Shown in pieces: positions 1-6,488 of a DNA stretch of 40,977 bases (positions within the stretch are counted from its first letter, which is position 1; each line of letters begins with the position of its first letter). The DNA lies in NCBI GenBank assembly GCA_017517665.1, contig JAFWYP010000008.1, forward strand, positions 1 through 40,977. The letters are read 5' to 3'. The position numbers and the translations under genes were made by a program. The notes under the pieces were generated by a model, which did no database searches, was not told the DNA's origin, and saw only the letters and a program-made list of their open reading frames with translations. Origin of the DNA: Clostridia bacterium. GTDB lineage: Bacteria; Bacillota; Clostridia; Oscillospirales; Acutalibacteraceae.

Positions 1-1
1 A

Positions 2-1000
2 CCCGCAGACGCTGCAAAGGCAGTTGAGCTCGGTGCAGAAGGTATCGGTCTTTGCCGTACAGAGCATATGTTCTTTGAGGCTGACAGAATTGCTGCATTC
101 AGAGAAATGATCTGCTCCGATACAGTAGAAGAAAGAGAAGCAGCTCTTGAAAAGATTCTTCCTTACCAGCAGGGCGACTTCGAAGCTCTCTATGAAGCAC
201 TCGAAGGCAACCCCGTTACAATCAGATTCCTTGATCCTCCTCTCCATGAGTTCGTTCCCACAGAAGAAGCTGACATCGCTGCTCTTGCAGAAGCACAGGG
301 CAAGTCAGTTGAAGACATCAAGGCTATCATCAGCGGTCTTCACGAATTTAACCCCATGATGGGTCACAGAGGCTGCCGTCTCACAGTTACCTATCCCGAA
401 ATCGCTGCAATGCAGACAAAGGCTGTTATCCGTGCAGCTATCAATGTTAAGAAGGCTCATGCTGACTGGAACCTTGTTCCCGAAATCATGATTCCCCTTG
501 TTGGCGAAGTTAAGGAACTTAAGTATGTTAAGAACATCGTTGTTGCAACAGCTGACGCTGAAATTGCAGCAGCAGGCGTTGATCTTAAGTACGAAGTTGG
601 TACAATGATCGAAATTCCCAGAGCTTGTATCACAGCAGACGAAATCGCTAAGGAAGCTGAATTCTTCTGCTTCGGCACAAACGACCTTACTCAGATGACA
701 TTCGGCTTCAGCCGTGATGACGCAGGTAAGTTCCTCAATGCTTACTATGATACAAAGATTTACGAATTCGATCCGTTTGCAAAGCTTGACCAGAACGGCG
801 TTGGCGCTCTTATGGAAATGGCAGTTGCAAAGGGTAAGGCAAGCGGTAAGAACCTCCACTATGGTATCTGCGGCGAACACGGCGGCGATCCCTCATCAGT
901 TGAATTCTGCCACAAGATCGGCCTCAACTATGTATCCTGCTCACCCTTCCGTGTGCCCATCGCTCGCCTCGCAGCAGCTCAGGCAGCTATCAAAGGTTAA
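2..1000 (+). CDS. ppdK: Pyruvate, phosphate dikinase, C-terminal part (5' end outside window)
   Basis: Catalyses interconversion of pyruvate, ATP and phosphate with PEP, AMP and pyrophosphate; in anaerobes it commonly serves glycolysis in the cytoplasm. The frame is open from base 2 and gives the last 332 residues, against about 875 in the clostridial enzyme, so this is the PEP/pyruvate-binding TIM-barrel domain. Visible landmarks: GLCRTEHMFF near the start, GHRGCRL, the metal-ligand stretch TMIEIPRA, FGTNDLTQ, and the catalytic-cysteine loop GICGEHGGDP about 45 residues from the end, followed by SCSPFRVPIARLAAAQAAI. The internal ATG at 68 is not the real start. Codon use is C/G-rich at third positions, unlike the AT-rich genes that follow, which fits a resident housekeeping gene. 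A strong terminator follows. Identification is very secure. Confidence 0.97.
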   Translation, partial: PADAAKAVELGAEGIGLCRTEHMFFEADRIAAFREMICSDTVEEREAALEKILPYQQGDFEALYEALEGNPVTIRFLDPPLHEFVPTEEADIAALAEAQGKSVEDIKAIISGLHEFNPMMGHRGCRLTVTYPEIAAMQTKAVIRAAINVKKAHADWNLVPEIMIPLVGEVKELKYVKNIVVATADAEIAAAGVDLKYEVGTMIEIPRACITADEIAKEAEFFCFGTNDLTQMTFGFSRDDAGKFLNAYYDTKIYEFDPFAKLDQNGVGALMEMAVAKGKASGKNLHYGICGEHGGDPSSVEFCHKIGLNYVSCSPFRVPIARLAAAQAAIKG

Positions 1001-1132
1001 TAGGACTGACCTGTTTTTACGAGTTGACATCGGCTACGGTGACGCTCTGAAACACAGAAAATCGACGGGTAAATATCTCCGCCCGTATCAATGGGAAGAC
1101 TTAACCGTCGATGTCTATATCTGATATAACCG

Positions 1133-1166
1133 ACTCCCTCTGTTGGAAACAGCAGAGGGAGTTTTT
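1133..1166 (+). terminator. Rho-independent terminator of ppdK
   Basis: Perfect 10-bp stem ACTCCCTCTG (1133-1142) / CAGAGGGAGT (1153-1162) with a 10-nt loop, running into a T tract (1162-1166). It marks the boundary between ppdK and the accessory region. Confidence 0.93.
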
Positions 1167-1193
1167 GTGTTTGGGGTTGAAATATATTATAAT
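1165..1193 (+). promoter_or_regulatory. Candidate promoter for the 1242 gene
   Basis: A perfect TATAAT (1188-1193) lies 17 bp after a weak -35 (TTGTGT, 1165-1170). It sits directly after the ppdK terminator and 48 bp before the GTG start at 1242. Confidence 0.5.
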
Positions 1194-1241
1194 TATGATA
1201 GAATTAAAATAACAATTGTTAAGGTTAGGAGGATATTTGTT

Positions 1242-1820
1242 GTGGCAGTAGTTCCTATTAATGTGTGTGTCCCTGACGATATTTATGTTGATATTTTAAA
1301 TGGTACTCTTGAACTTTATGGATTAGTAAAAGATGGTGAACATAAGGTGAGAAAGCACTTACCTGTAGTCAAAAGTGCTGCAGAAACAGGTTTGAAGAAG
1401 GCTGCTGAAATTATAAAAACACATAAGGGGACATCTATTGTTGTAGGCTCTGTTCTTGCCGTTGGAACGGGTGTTGCGATAACCGTTTCTTGTGTCGTAT
1501 ATAACAAAAAGAAGAAAGATATAGTATTCTTTAATGAGTGTTTAGAATCTTACTATTCCTCAATAAAAGAAGGAACGCTCAATAACGAAATAATAGATAA
1601 TTTGATACATAGTTTAGATACTCTTGAAGAAAAGAAAATTTCAATAAAGATGTCACCAAATAAACTTAGCGCCATCATTTTTAGTGTGTTCGATTACACA
1701 AACAAACTTGCTGAAGCAAACAATCAAAAAGTAAAATTGTCCAAGCCTAAGAAAAAAGACAATATTGTTGATATAAGGGAGTATCTAGAGATCCAAAAAA
1801 ATATTATTCTGTCCGCATAA
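1242..1820 (+). CDS. Hypothetical protein with one membrane segment
   Basis: A 192-aa protein of unrecognised family. The GTG at 1242 is chosen because AGGAGG at 1227-1232 lies 9 nt upstream; a longer in-frame reading begins inside the ppdK terminator and is not credible. The N-terminal ~65 residues look soluble, followed by a glycine/valine-rich hydrophobic segment (GTSIVVGSVLAVGTGVAITV, about residues 67-87) and a lysine cluster (NKKKKD). The C-terminal ~100 residues are charged and helical, with KPKKKDN near the end. The topology suggests a small single-span protein with a cytoplasmic helical tail. The gene is AT-rich compared with ppdK and is followed 29 bp later by another small membrane protein, so the two may be co-transcribed. 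Function unknown. Confidence 0.75.
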   Translation: MAVVPINVCVPDDIYVDILNGTLELYGLVKDGEHKVRKHLPVVKSAAETGLKKAAEIIKTHKGTSIVVGSVLAVGTGVAITVSCVVYNKKKKDIVFFNECLESYYSSIKEGTLNNEIIDNLIHSLDTLEEKKISIKMSPNKLSAIIFSVFDYTNKLAEANNQKVKLSKPKKKDNIVDIREYLEIQKNIILSA

Positions 1821-1849
1821 TAATTAGCTGTATTATTTTAGAGGTTTGT

Positions 1850-2524
1850 ATGAGAAAAACGCAAAAAATGGAAAAACAAAATAAAATCGTCTGTAATTTT
1901 TATCATATAAAAATAGTTATAGTTATTGCAGTATTTGCCGTGATTTCATTATTGGTTTCTATTGTGCTTCATTTGTTTAAAGCCGATTTTTCTTCTTCAA
2001 TTTTTGCCAATATATTTGCTGGTTTGATAACTGGTCTAATTATATGTTTGGTTGGTGGAGCAAAGCAAAAAAACTCAACAGAGCTTATTGCAAAAAAAGA
2101 ATGGTTGCAAGAGTTAAGCATAATGATTAAACTTTATTTAAATGAATATCATCAATTGTCGCGCTTTAAATTTGAAAAATTTAATGGCGATGAAAATATA
2201 TATAATTTTATTTACGATGTTCATGTCCATTCAAACGCTATAAATTCAGAAATTTTACAAAAGCAATTTGACAAAACAATAAATTTTAAACCAAGAGAAT
2301 ATTGCAAAGAAAAGTTTGATTACGATGCTAATGCACTAATCGATTCATTTGAAGAGTTACACGAAAAGGTAGAACATATAGATATAGATTGTCCAAGTTC
2401 CAAATGCATTCTAGATTATTTTAAGCCAACACATTTTGAACTGTTAAAACTTAATATGAAAGTGCATGAAGAAATCAGAGAGTTAGATATACAAATATCA
2501 GAGTTATCAAGAAGTATTTTTTAA
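1850..2524 (+). CDS. Hypothetical membrane protein with two TM helices and a long helical C-terminus
   Basis: A 224-aa protein of unrecognised family. Two hydrophobic segments stand out near the N-terminus (IKIVIVIAVFAVISLLVSIV, about residues 20-42, and IFANIFAGLITGLIICLV, about 52-69), followed by a ~150-residue soluble region rich in Glu, Lys, Asn and Phe. This TM-hairpin plus cytosolic domain layout is common among small accessory and defence-associated membrane proteins, but no catalytic motif is visible and no function is claimed. ATG 1850 is preceded by GAGGTTTGT. A second in-frame ATG is at codon 7. A strong terminator follows, closing a likely two-gene unit with the 1242 gene. Confidence 0.75.
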   Translation: MRKTQKMEKQNKIVCNFYHIKIVIVIAVFAVISLLVSIVLHLFKADFSSSIFANIFAGLITGLIICLVGGAKQKNSTELIAKKEWLQELSIMIKLYLNEYHQLSRFKFEKFNGDENIYNFIYDVHVHSNAINSEILQKQFDKTINFKPREYCKEKFDYDANALIDSFEELHEKVEHIDIDCPSSKCILDYFKPTHFELLKLNMKVHEEIRELDIQISELSRSIF

Positions 2525-2559
2525 TTATATGTATATTTCTTGCAGTCAATAAAGCACTT

Positions 2560-2603
2560 TCTCCTTGTAAAATGGTATTACCAATTACAAGGAGATTTTT
2601 CTT
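2560..2603 (+). terminator. Rho-independent terminator after 2524
   Basis: Perfect 11-bp stem TCTCCTTGTAA (2560-2570) / TTACAAGGAGA (2585-2595). The loop can itself pair (TGGTATTACCA). It is followed by a TTTTTCTTTT tract. Confidence 0.92.
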
Positions 2604-2686
2604 TTAATCGACATCCTCGACAAATCCGTAATTACATTATAATATTATCTTGCAATCAAAATTAATGTAATGAAAGGATTGATTTT

Positions 2687-3037
2687 ATGGAAAACAAGCT
2701 TACTTACACCAAAGTTGGGAATTATTACATTCCGAACCTGACAATCAAGCAGTCACCGCCTATCGGCAAATATGGCAGAATGCGCCGTGATTATCTACGT
2801 GACCACAGACCTGCACTCTATAACCGTTTGATACTCCGAGAACAACTTCAAGAACATTGTGCCGAAATTAACGAAGCAATCCAAAACCGTCTTGATGTTC
2901 TTATTCCACAGATTGCCGAATCCGCAGGAGTGACCGAAAAATTAAAAGAAACCGACCAGATGAAATGGGTCGGTCTGATGAACACCTGCAAAGCTCAAGC
3001 CGAAGAAATCGCTTTCTCCGAACTGCTCTATGTTTGA
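2687..3037 (+). CDS. tnpV: TnpV-family transposon-encoded protein
   Basis: A 116-aa protein matching the TnpV family carried by Firmicutes Tn4451-type and related integrative elements. Family hallmarks are visible in order: ENKLTYTKVGNYYIPNL at the N-terminus, PPIGKYGRMRRDYL, HRPALYNRLI, and the C-terminal MKWVGLMNTCKAQAEEI. The family's molecular role is poorly defined. ATG 2687 is preceded by GAAAGGATTGATTTT. No recombinase, relaxase or terminal repeats are visible nearby, so this is most likely a relic or passenger of a mobile element. A TATAAT at 2638-2643 is a plausible -10. It signals past mobile-element traffic in this patch. Confidence 0.88.
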   Translation: MENKLTYTKVGNYYIPNLTIKQSPPIGKYGRMRRDYLRDHRPALYNRLILREQLQEHCAEINEAIQNRLDVLIPQIAESAGVTEKLKETDQMKWVGLMNTCKAQAEEIAFSELLYV

Positions 3038-3213
3038 TTTTTAAGGCTGTGTAATGCATAAACCTCGTTTTTAGCCTTCAAGGTCATCTTATATTCGGAT
3101 TCAAAAAATCCGCAAAAGCACCCTTATATATCAACGCCTCTAGACATCAAATCATTACATCCAACATAAATAGGTTACACACACACTTTTGCACAAACCG
3201 AATTAAGTGAGTT

Positions 3214-3252
3214 ATTAAAAAGCCGCCCGAGTTTTTACACTCGAGCGGTTTT
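3214..3252 (-). terminator. Terminator of the 3260-3751 gene
   Basis: Near-perfect stem CCGCCCGAGT (3223-3232) / ACTCGAGCGG (3239-3248), with one mismatch. On the minus strand it ends in a T-rich tract (complement of 3214-3220), just downstream of the minus-strand stop at 3260. Confidence 0.8.
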
Positions 3253-3259
3253 AGTTTCG

Positions 3260-3751
3260 TTATGTTGTTTCTGCAAGATATATTGTTTTTGAGTCGGCAA
3301 TCAAACCTTTTGATAAAGACAGGTTCCACGCTTTCATTGTTGCATGCCACTTCTTATGTTTAATGAAAGTGTCCCAATCAAGTTCATAGATTGCTTTCAG
3401 TTTAAAATCATCATCAAACCTGCATATTATAACATATTCAAATTTCTGTTTATCTGGCTCGTTGCTGCCTTTGGGATTTAACCCCGAAAATGCACCGGTA
3501 ATAGAGCCAGAGGTTGCCTTTATGCTGTACCTTTCACCGGCTCTGCTGATAGCATCTATGTTCTGTGTGCCTACAGGAGCAGCCTGCAAATTAGGAAGAC
3601 CTGGGGTATCGCAATAATATTTTATGGCTAAAAACTCTGCTAAATCTCCAAGAACATTTTTGGTTCTTATAATCTTCCTGCTTTTTAATTCTTTTATAAT
3701 GTCGCTATATAATGATACTAATTTCTCGTTAGAAATGCTGCTGATATCCAT
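3260..3751 (-). CDS. Possible PD-(D/E)XK-type nuclease (DUF6998-like)
   Basis: A 163-aa protein. The N-terminus is a short helical region (ISNEKLVSLYSDIIKELKSR), followed by GDLAEFLAIKYY, then TQNIDAISRAGERYSIKATS, FEYVIICRFDDDF and a conserved-looking tail KAWNLSLSKGLIADS. The spacing of the acidic residue in GDLAE, the Asp of NIDAIS and the YSIK lysine recalls a PD-(D/E)XK nuclease core. From memory this family is listed in Pfam as DUF6998, without an established function. It lies 18 bp downstream of a small XRE regulator on the same strand, so the two form an operon controlled from the operator-rich region 4027-4124. A nuclease role is inference only. Confidence 0.72.
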   Translation of the reverse strand: MDISSISNEKLVSLYSDIIKELKSRKIIRTKNVLGDLAEFLAIKYYCDTPGLPNLQAAPVGTQNIDAISRAGERYSIKATSGSITGAFSGLNPKGSNEPDKQKFEYVIICRFDDDFKLKAIYELDWDTFIKHKKWHATMKAWNLSLSKGLIADSKTIYLAETT

Positions 3752-3769
3752 TTTTTATCTCCTGCAAAC

Positions 3770-4012
3770 TTATTTAATCTCTTGTTCCAAATCATCAAAC
3801 AAATCGCTGTCAAAGAATTCTCTGACGCTTATTTCCAATCCGTCACAGATTTTCTTGATTGAAACTACACCTGGATTCTTGCTTTTTTCATTAAGCATAC
3901 TGTAAACGGTTGAGGGTGAAACACCCGAAATATTTGCAAGGGCATTTATTGCGATGTTTCTTTCATTGCAAAGTTCAATAATTCTCAATTCAACGGCTTT
4001 TTTAACATTCAA
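3770..4012 (-). CDS. XRE-family (Cro/CI-type) transcriptional regulator
   Basis: An 80-aa helix-turn-helix protein. ALANISGVSPSTVYSML is the recognition core, and it is followed by KNPGVVSIKKICDGLEISVREFF, the typical SinR/Cro-like ending. The start is TTG at 4012 (minus), supported by AGGTGA six bases upstream; the overlapping ATG is out of frame. It is the first gene of a two-gene unit with the nuclease-like gene. The divergent intergenic region holds four near-identical GCGATATATC sites, presumably its operators, so it probably represses itself and the SLOG gene. Confidence 0.9.
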   Translation of the reverse strand: MNVKKAVELRIIELCNERNIAINALANISGVSPSTVYSMLNEKSKNPGVVSIKKICDGLEISVREFFDSDLFDDLEQEIK

Positions 4013-4026
4013 AGCTAATCACCTCT

Positions 4027-4124
4027 GCGATATATCGTTGATTTAAGTTTATAAAAATCTGCGATAAATCGTGTGGGATATATCGCACAAATATATTTTC
4101 TGTGCTATAATTGCGATATATCCC
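4027..4124. promoter_or_regulatory. Four-site operator array between the XRE regulator and the SLOG gene
   Basis: Four copies of one motif: GCGATATATCG (4027-4037), GCGATAAATCG (4061-4071), GGGATATATCGC (4075-4086) and its exact reverse complement GCGATATATCCC (4113-4124). The core CGATATATCG is palindromic. The last two copies flank a TATAAT (4106-4111), the -10 of the gene at 4144, so binding there would block that promoter. Confidence 0.8.
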
Positions 4125-4143
4125 ATAAAAGAGGTGTTGTTTT

Positions 4144-4566
4144 ATGGCAACTGTAACCTTCTTCGGTCACAGAGATACCCCAAAAGAAATAGAGCCAGCC
4201 TTGCGACTGACTCTGATAGATTTGATTGAAAATAAAAATGCAACTGTGTTTTATGTCGGCAACCACGGTAACTTTGATGCTATGGTACGCCGTCAGCTTG
4301 AGGATTTGTCAAAAACTTATCCGATAAAATATTACGTTGTCCTTGCCTATATGCCAAGCAAGAATGACAAATCCGACGAGCACTCAATCCTACCCGAAGG
4401 AATAGAAACCGTTCCCCGCCGTTTCGCCATCAACTACCGCAACAAATGGATGCTTAATAAATCCGATATCGTCGTAACCTATGTCACCCACAATTTCGGC
4501 GGAGCGTGGCGGTTTAAGGAGATGGCAGAGAGATTAGAGATGATGATAATTAAGTTAAACAAATAA
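4144..4566 (+). CDS. SLOG-superfamily protein (YspA/DUF1273-like)
   Basis: A 140-aa single-domain protein. TFFGHRDTP at the N-terminus, FYVGNHGNFDAMV around residue 40, YYVVLAYMP near 63-71, LPEGIE, PRRFAINYRNKWML and SDIVVTYVTHNFGGAW near the end match the Rossmann-like SLOG fold (nucleotide-sensing, LOG/YpsA relatives). The GNHG and GGAW loops occupy the usual nucleotide-binding positions. SLOG proteins are recurrent in nucleotide-signalling conflict systems, but single-domain members are also common passengers in Clostridia, so no specific ligand is claimed. It is divergent from the XRE regulator and shares its operator array. GAGGTG lies 7 bp before ATG 4144. Confidence 0.85.
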   Translation: MATVTFFGHRDTPKEIEPALRLTLIDLIENKNATVFYVGNHGNFDAMVRRQLEDLSKTYPIKYYVVLAYMPSKNDKSDEHSILPEGIETVPRRFAINYRNKWMLNKSDIVVTYVTHNFGGAWRFKEMAERLEMMIIKLNK

Positions 4567-4592
4567 ATTTTTCAAAATCAGGTATAACAATA

Positions 4593-4964
4593 TTACGTTT
4601 TATAAGTTTTTTTGTAGATAAACAAAGTTACAAAAAGCAATATTATAATAGCTAAGACTAAAAAACTACAAATAATGCTTGCTAAGATGATATTTTCAAT
4701 AATCCATTTTACTGCAATGATTACTATACGAGTTATTGCCCACATTACGGTAAACGTAATAAATCTTACTGCATAATGTATAACTGAACCCCATAGGCCA
4801 CCTGGAGATGTCTTCCAAGCTATCTTAAACGCTACTACTCCAATAATTGCCAATATCAAATATTCTATAATAGGGTTAACGGGCAAATCCAAAGGACTTA
4901 TTAATATTTCATATAAAAACTTATTAATTTCGAAAACCTCCTTTTTATATCCATTAAAAAACAA
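4593..4964 (-). CDS. Small hydrophobic membrane protein, start uncertain
   Basis: Up to 123 aa with three hydrophobic segments (IIEYLILAIIGVVAFKIAW, VIHYAVRFITFTVMWAITRI, IILASIICSFLVLAIIILLF). Family not recognised. The start is odd. The upstream TTG at 4964-4962 lies in the T tract of the preceding gene's terminator and has no ribosome site. An excellent AAAGGAGG (4944-4937) sits inside the reading frame and points 8 nt downstream to an ATT codon at 4928-4926. No ATG, GTG or TTG lies in frame at that spot. Either the protein starts at ATT, or the frame is slightly disrupted, or the TTG is used weakly. Confidence 0.6.
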   Translation of the reverse strand: MFFNGYKKEVFEINKFLYEILISPLDLPVNPIIEYLILAIIGVVAFKIAWKTSPGGLWGSVIHYAVRFITFTVMWAITRIVIIAVKWIIENIILASIICSFLVLAIIILLFVTLFIYKKTYKT

Positions 4965-4985
4965 GCAGGGACTAAAGCCCCTGCT
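4955..4985 (-). terminator. Terminator of the zinc-ribbon gene
   Basis: Perfect 7-bp stem AGCAGGG (4964-4970) / CCCTGCT (4979-4985). On the minus strand it is followed by TTGTTTTTT. Confidence 0.85.
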
Positions 4986-4995
4986 CTTTGATGAA

Positions 4996-5139
4996 TCAAC
5001 CGCCTATTTTAATATAGTGTACTTTATGACATTTGGGACATGGTGGTAAAGTATCTGTATTGTCATCGAGAATAACGATTTCGCCACACGATATACACTT
5101 ATATGTTCCTTTGCCCGGTTTTTGACCTGTAGTATACAT
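4996..5139 (-). CDS. Small zinc-ribbon protein (47 aa)
   Basis: A 47-aa protein with two CxxC knuckles: YKCISCGE near residue 16 and PPCPKCHK near residue 36. This spacing is typical of a rubredoxin-like or zinc-ribbon fold. The start is ATG at 5139 (minus), set by AAAGGAGG seven bases upstream; a longer in-frame reading overlaps the upstream small gene in another frame and has no support. The role is unknown; such proteins are frequent in Firmicutes accessory regions. It lies 37 bp downstream of the 39-aa basic protein gene and ends at a good terminator. Confidence 0.8.
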   Translation of the reverse strand: MYTTGQKPGKGTYKCISCGEIVILDDNTDTLPPCPKCHKVHYIKIGG

Positions 5140-5176
5140 AGTTATACCTCCTTTCAAGATTAATAGTGCTTTTTGT

Positions 5177-5296
5177 TTAGTTAGGAGTCGATCTGCGATG
5201 CCCCTTAACCTGTGTTCCATCAGACTTTTTGTAAGGCTTTACAGGAACGATTTTCTTCTGCTGTTTTCCAGAAGTACTAGTTTTAGTTTTTGCCAT
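5177..5296 (-). CDS. Small basic protein (39 aa)
   Basis: A 39-aa lysine-rich protein beginning MAKTKTSTSGKQQ and ending KGHRRSTPN. The central KPYKKSDGTQVKGHRRS pattern is the kind of short conserved ORF that recurs in Firmicutes genomes and mobile elements. The start ATG at 5296 (minus) has AGGAAAGG about 12 nt upstream, which is slightly long. It is followed 37 bp later by the zinc-ribbon gene, so the two probably share a transcript. High Lys/Arg content suggests nucleic-acid binding, but nothing catalytic is visible. Confidence 0.7.
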   Translation of the reverse strand: MAKTKTSTSGKQQKKIVPVKPYKKSDGTQVKGHRRSTPN

Positions 5297-5344
5297 GTTT
5301 TAAGTCTACCTTTCCTGACGGTGCACTTTTAATCTTGAAGTCAT

Positions 5345-5373
5345 TGACAATCAAGGCGTTTTGTGTTAACATA
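5345..5373 (+). promoter_or_regulatory. Candidate plus-strand promoter in an intergenic region
   Basis: TTGACA (5345-5350), 17-bp spacer, TAACAT (5368-5373). No plus-strand gene follows; the transcript would end at the hairpin at 5429-5458, giving a short RNA. Confidence 0.5.
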
Positions 5374-5377
5374 CTAT

Positions 5378-5460
5378 ATATTGGAATGGGTATGTTACGG
5401 GTTCAACCGTCAATATTCCCTTAATGAAAAAGGTGACTTTGCGAGAGTCGCCTTTTTTCT
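5378..5460 (+). ncRNA. Candidate short structured RNA
   Basis: A possible ~80-nt plus-strand transcript starting after the TAACAT -10. It contains an imperfect hairpin in which GGGTATGTTACGG pairs with CCGTCAATATTCCC around GTTCAA, and ends in GGTGACT / AGTCGCC with a T6 tract. The terminal hairpin also has a T tract on the minus strand and may simply be the bidirectional terminator of the ImmA-like gene, so the RNA call is tentative. Confidence 0.35.
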
Positions 5461-5461
5461 T
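5427..5461. terminator. Bidirectional terminator downstream of the ImmA-like gene
   Basis: Stem GGTGACT / AGTCGCC (one G-U pair) with loop TTGCGAG, flanked by AAAAA on the left and TTTTTT on the right. It works for the minus-strand gene ending at 5466 and for any plus-strand transcript from 5345. Confidence 0.75.
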
Positions 5462-5465
5462 TTTA

Positions 5466-5981
5466 TTATGCATATTTTAATGCGATTTCAGCTGATTGTA
5501 AAGATGTTTTGCAAGAAGTAGAAATCTCACTTGCTGACATACCTCGAATTAAATCCTTAGGCATCAAAAACGACGATGCAAATACATTTGCTTGCCATTC
5601 AGGATCACGATAACTTGGTATATAAGCGTTTGAAGGACATCTCGAAAAATTTGTTATTTCGTCATGCATGAAATAATGACCTAATTCATGTGCGATTGTA
5701 AATCGTTGCCTTGGATCATCGTTGCATGCTGCAAGATATACATCTTGACGAATGCTTAAAGTGTTTGTTTGAGGACAATAATTAGCATATTCCCCTAACA
5801 TTTCATTCTCATAAGGTGTGTCTATTTGAAATGTATCGTCTATCTGAGGTATTATATGCTCAACTATAGATATTATTGGAACATATAAATCCTTACCGAT
5901 ACCAAGTTCTTTACGAACATAGTTTGCAAATTTTTCAATTGCATTTCTACTAAGCGGTGGAGCCATTAGGCGTGTTGTCAT
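5466..5981 (-). CDS. ImmA/IrrE-family zinc metallopeptidase
   Basis: A 171-aa protein with the zincin motif HELGH at residues 98-102 in FTIAHELGHYFMHDE, and the family's downstream block WQANVFASSFLMPKDLIR carrying the third-ligand region. ImmA-type peptidases cleave a partner XRE repressor and so derepress mobile-element or stress genes. Here the upstream gene is exactly such an XRE protein, overlapping by 4 bp (ATGA), which indicates translational coupling. The start ATG at 5981 lies within that overlap. The pair resembles ImmR/ImmA modules of ICEs and prophages, although no integrase is visible nearby. Cytoplasmic. Confidence 0.92.
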   Translation of the reverse strand: MTTRLMAPPLSRNAIEKFANYVRKELGIGKDLYVPIISIVEHIIPQIDDTFQIDTPYENEMLGEYANYCPQTNTLSIRQDVYLAACNDDPRQRFTIAHELGHYFMHDEITNFSRCPSNAYIPSYRDPEWQANVFASSFLMPKDLIRGMSASEISTSCKTSLQSAEIALKYA

Positions 5982-6337
5982 TTATTGCTACCCTCCAGTA
6001 TTTTTTTTATTTTCTCTATTTGCTTATCATCCAGGCTGTTAAATTTTCGTGCAAAAGAAATACATAAATCTTTTTGCATAGCCGTTGAATATGTTGTATC
6101 AAGACTTATCTCATCAAGAGTGTCATAAAAAGCCTTATTTAATTCGTCGATTTCCTCATCTGTTAAATCATAAGTCTCAATAATCTTATAAATCAACTTT
6201 TTTGTTGGTGAACGTTTTCCATTCTCAATAGAAGAAAGATAAGCAGGAACAACATCAAGTGAGGTTGCCATATCCTTCAGTAATTCTTCTCGTTGAATAC
6301 GGAACGTACGTAAATATTTTCCTAAACTTGTTAACAT
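5978..6337 (-). CDS. XRE-family repressor, ImmR-like
   Basis: A 119-aa protein. The N-terminal HTH (LGKYLRTFRIQREELLKDMA, then PAYLSSIENGKRSPTKKLI) is a standard Cro/CI domain, and an acidic helical C-terminus follows. Two ATGs lie close together; the second, at 6337, is preferred because AAAGGAAG is then 8 nt upstream instead of 2. The gene is the first of a coupled pair with the ImmA-like peptidase. Its promoter (TTGACG, 17 bp, TATAGT) has an ACATA/TATGT inverted repeat across the -35 box, consistent with autorepression relieved by the peptidase. Confidence 0.9.
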   Translation of the reverse strand: MLTSLGKYLRTFRIQREELLKDMATSLDVVPAYLSSIENGKRSPTKKLIYKIIETYDLTDEEIDELNKAFYDTLDEISLDTTYSTAMQKDLCISFARKFNSLDDKQIEKIKKILEGSNK

Positions 6338-6364
6338 AACCATCTTCCTTTCTTTTGCAGATAT

Positions 6365-6398
6365 ACTATACCATATAAATTTACATACGTCAATATGT
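6365..6398 (-). promoter_or_regulatory. Promoter and operator of the immR/immA-like pair
   Basis: On the minus strand: TTGACG (6393-6388), 17-bp spacer, TATAGT (6370-6365). An inverted repeat ACATA (6383-6387) / TATGT (6394-6398) straddles the -35 box, the expected position for an autorepressor site. Confidence 0.75.
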
Positions 6399-6451
6399 TA
6401 GTTGATAAATATTAACTTTTTTGTTTATGTTAAAAATTGATTTTTATGCAA

Positions 6452-6486
6452 AAAAACAGACATTGCATATTGCAATGTCCGTTTTT
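6452..6486 (-). terminator. Terminator of the peptide deformylase gene
   Basis: Perfect 9-bp stem GACATTGCA (6459-6467) / TGCAATGTC (6471-6479) with a 3-nt loop. The minus strand continues into GTTTTTTTGC; a T5 on the plus side makes it potentially bidirectional. Confidence 0.88.
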
Positions 6487-6488
6487 CG

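Noticed and set aside
305-880. Minus-strand gene within ppdK
   Set aside because: It is a shadow frame of a strongly conserved enzyme; composition is Cys/Ser/Asn-rich and there is no ribosome site.
1020-1125. Structured RNA or second terminator after ppdK
   Set aside because: Partly complementary ATCGACGG/CCGTCGAT arms exist, but no T tract or promoter accompanies them; the true terminator is at 1133-1166.
2687-3037. Active transposon around tnpV
   Set aside because: No recombinase, terminal inverted repeats or target duplications are visible in the surrounding 4 kb.
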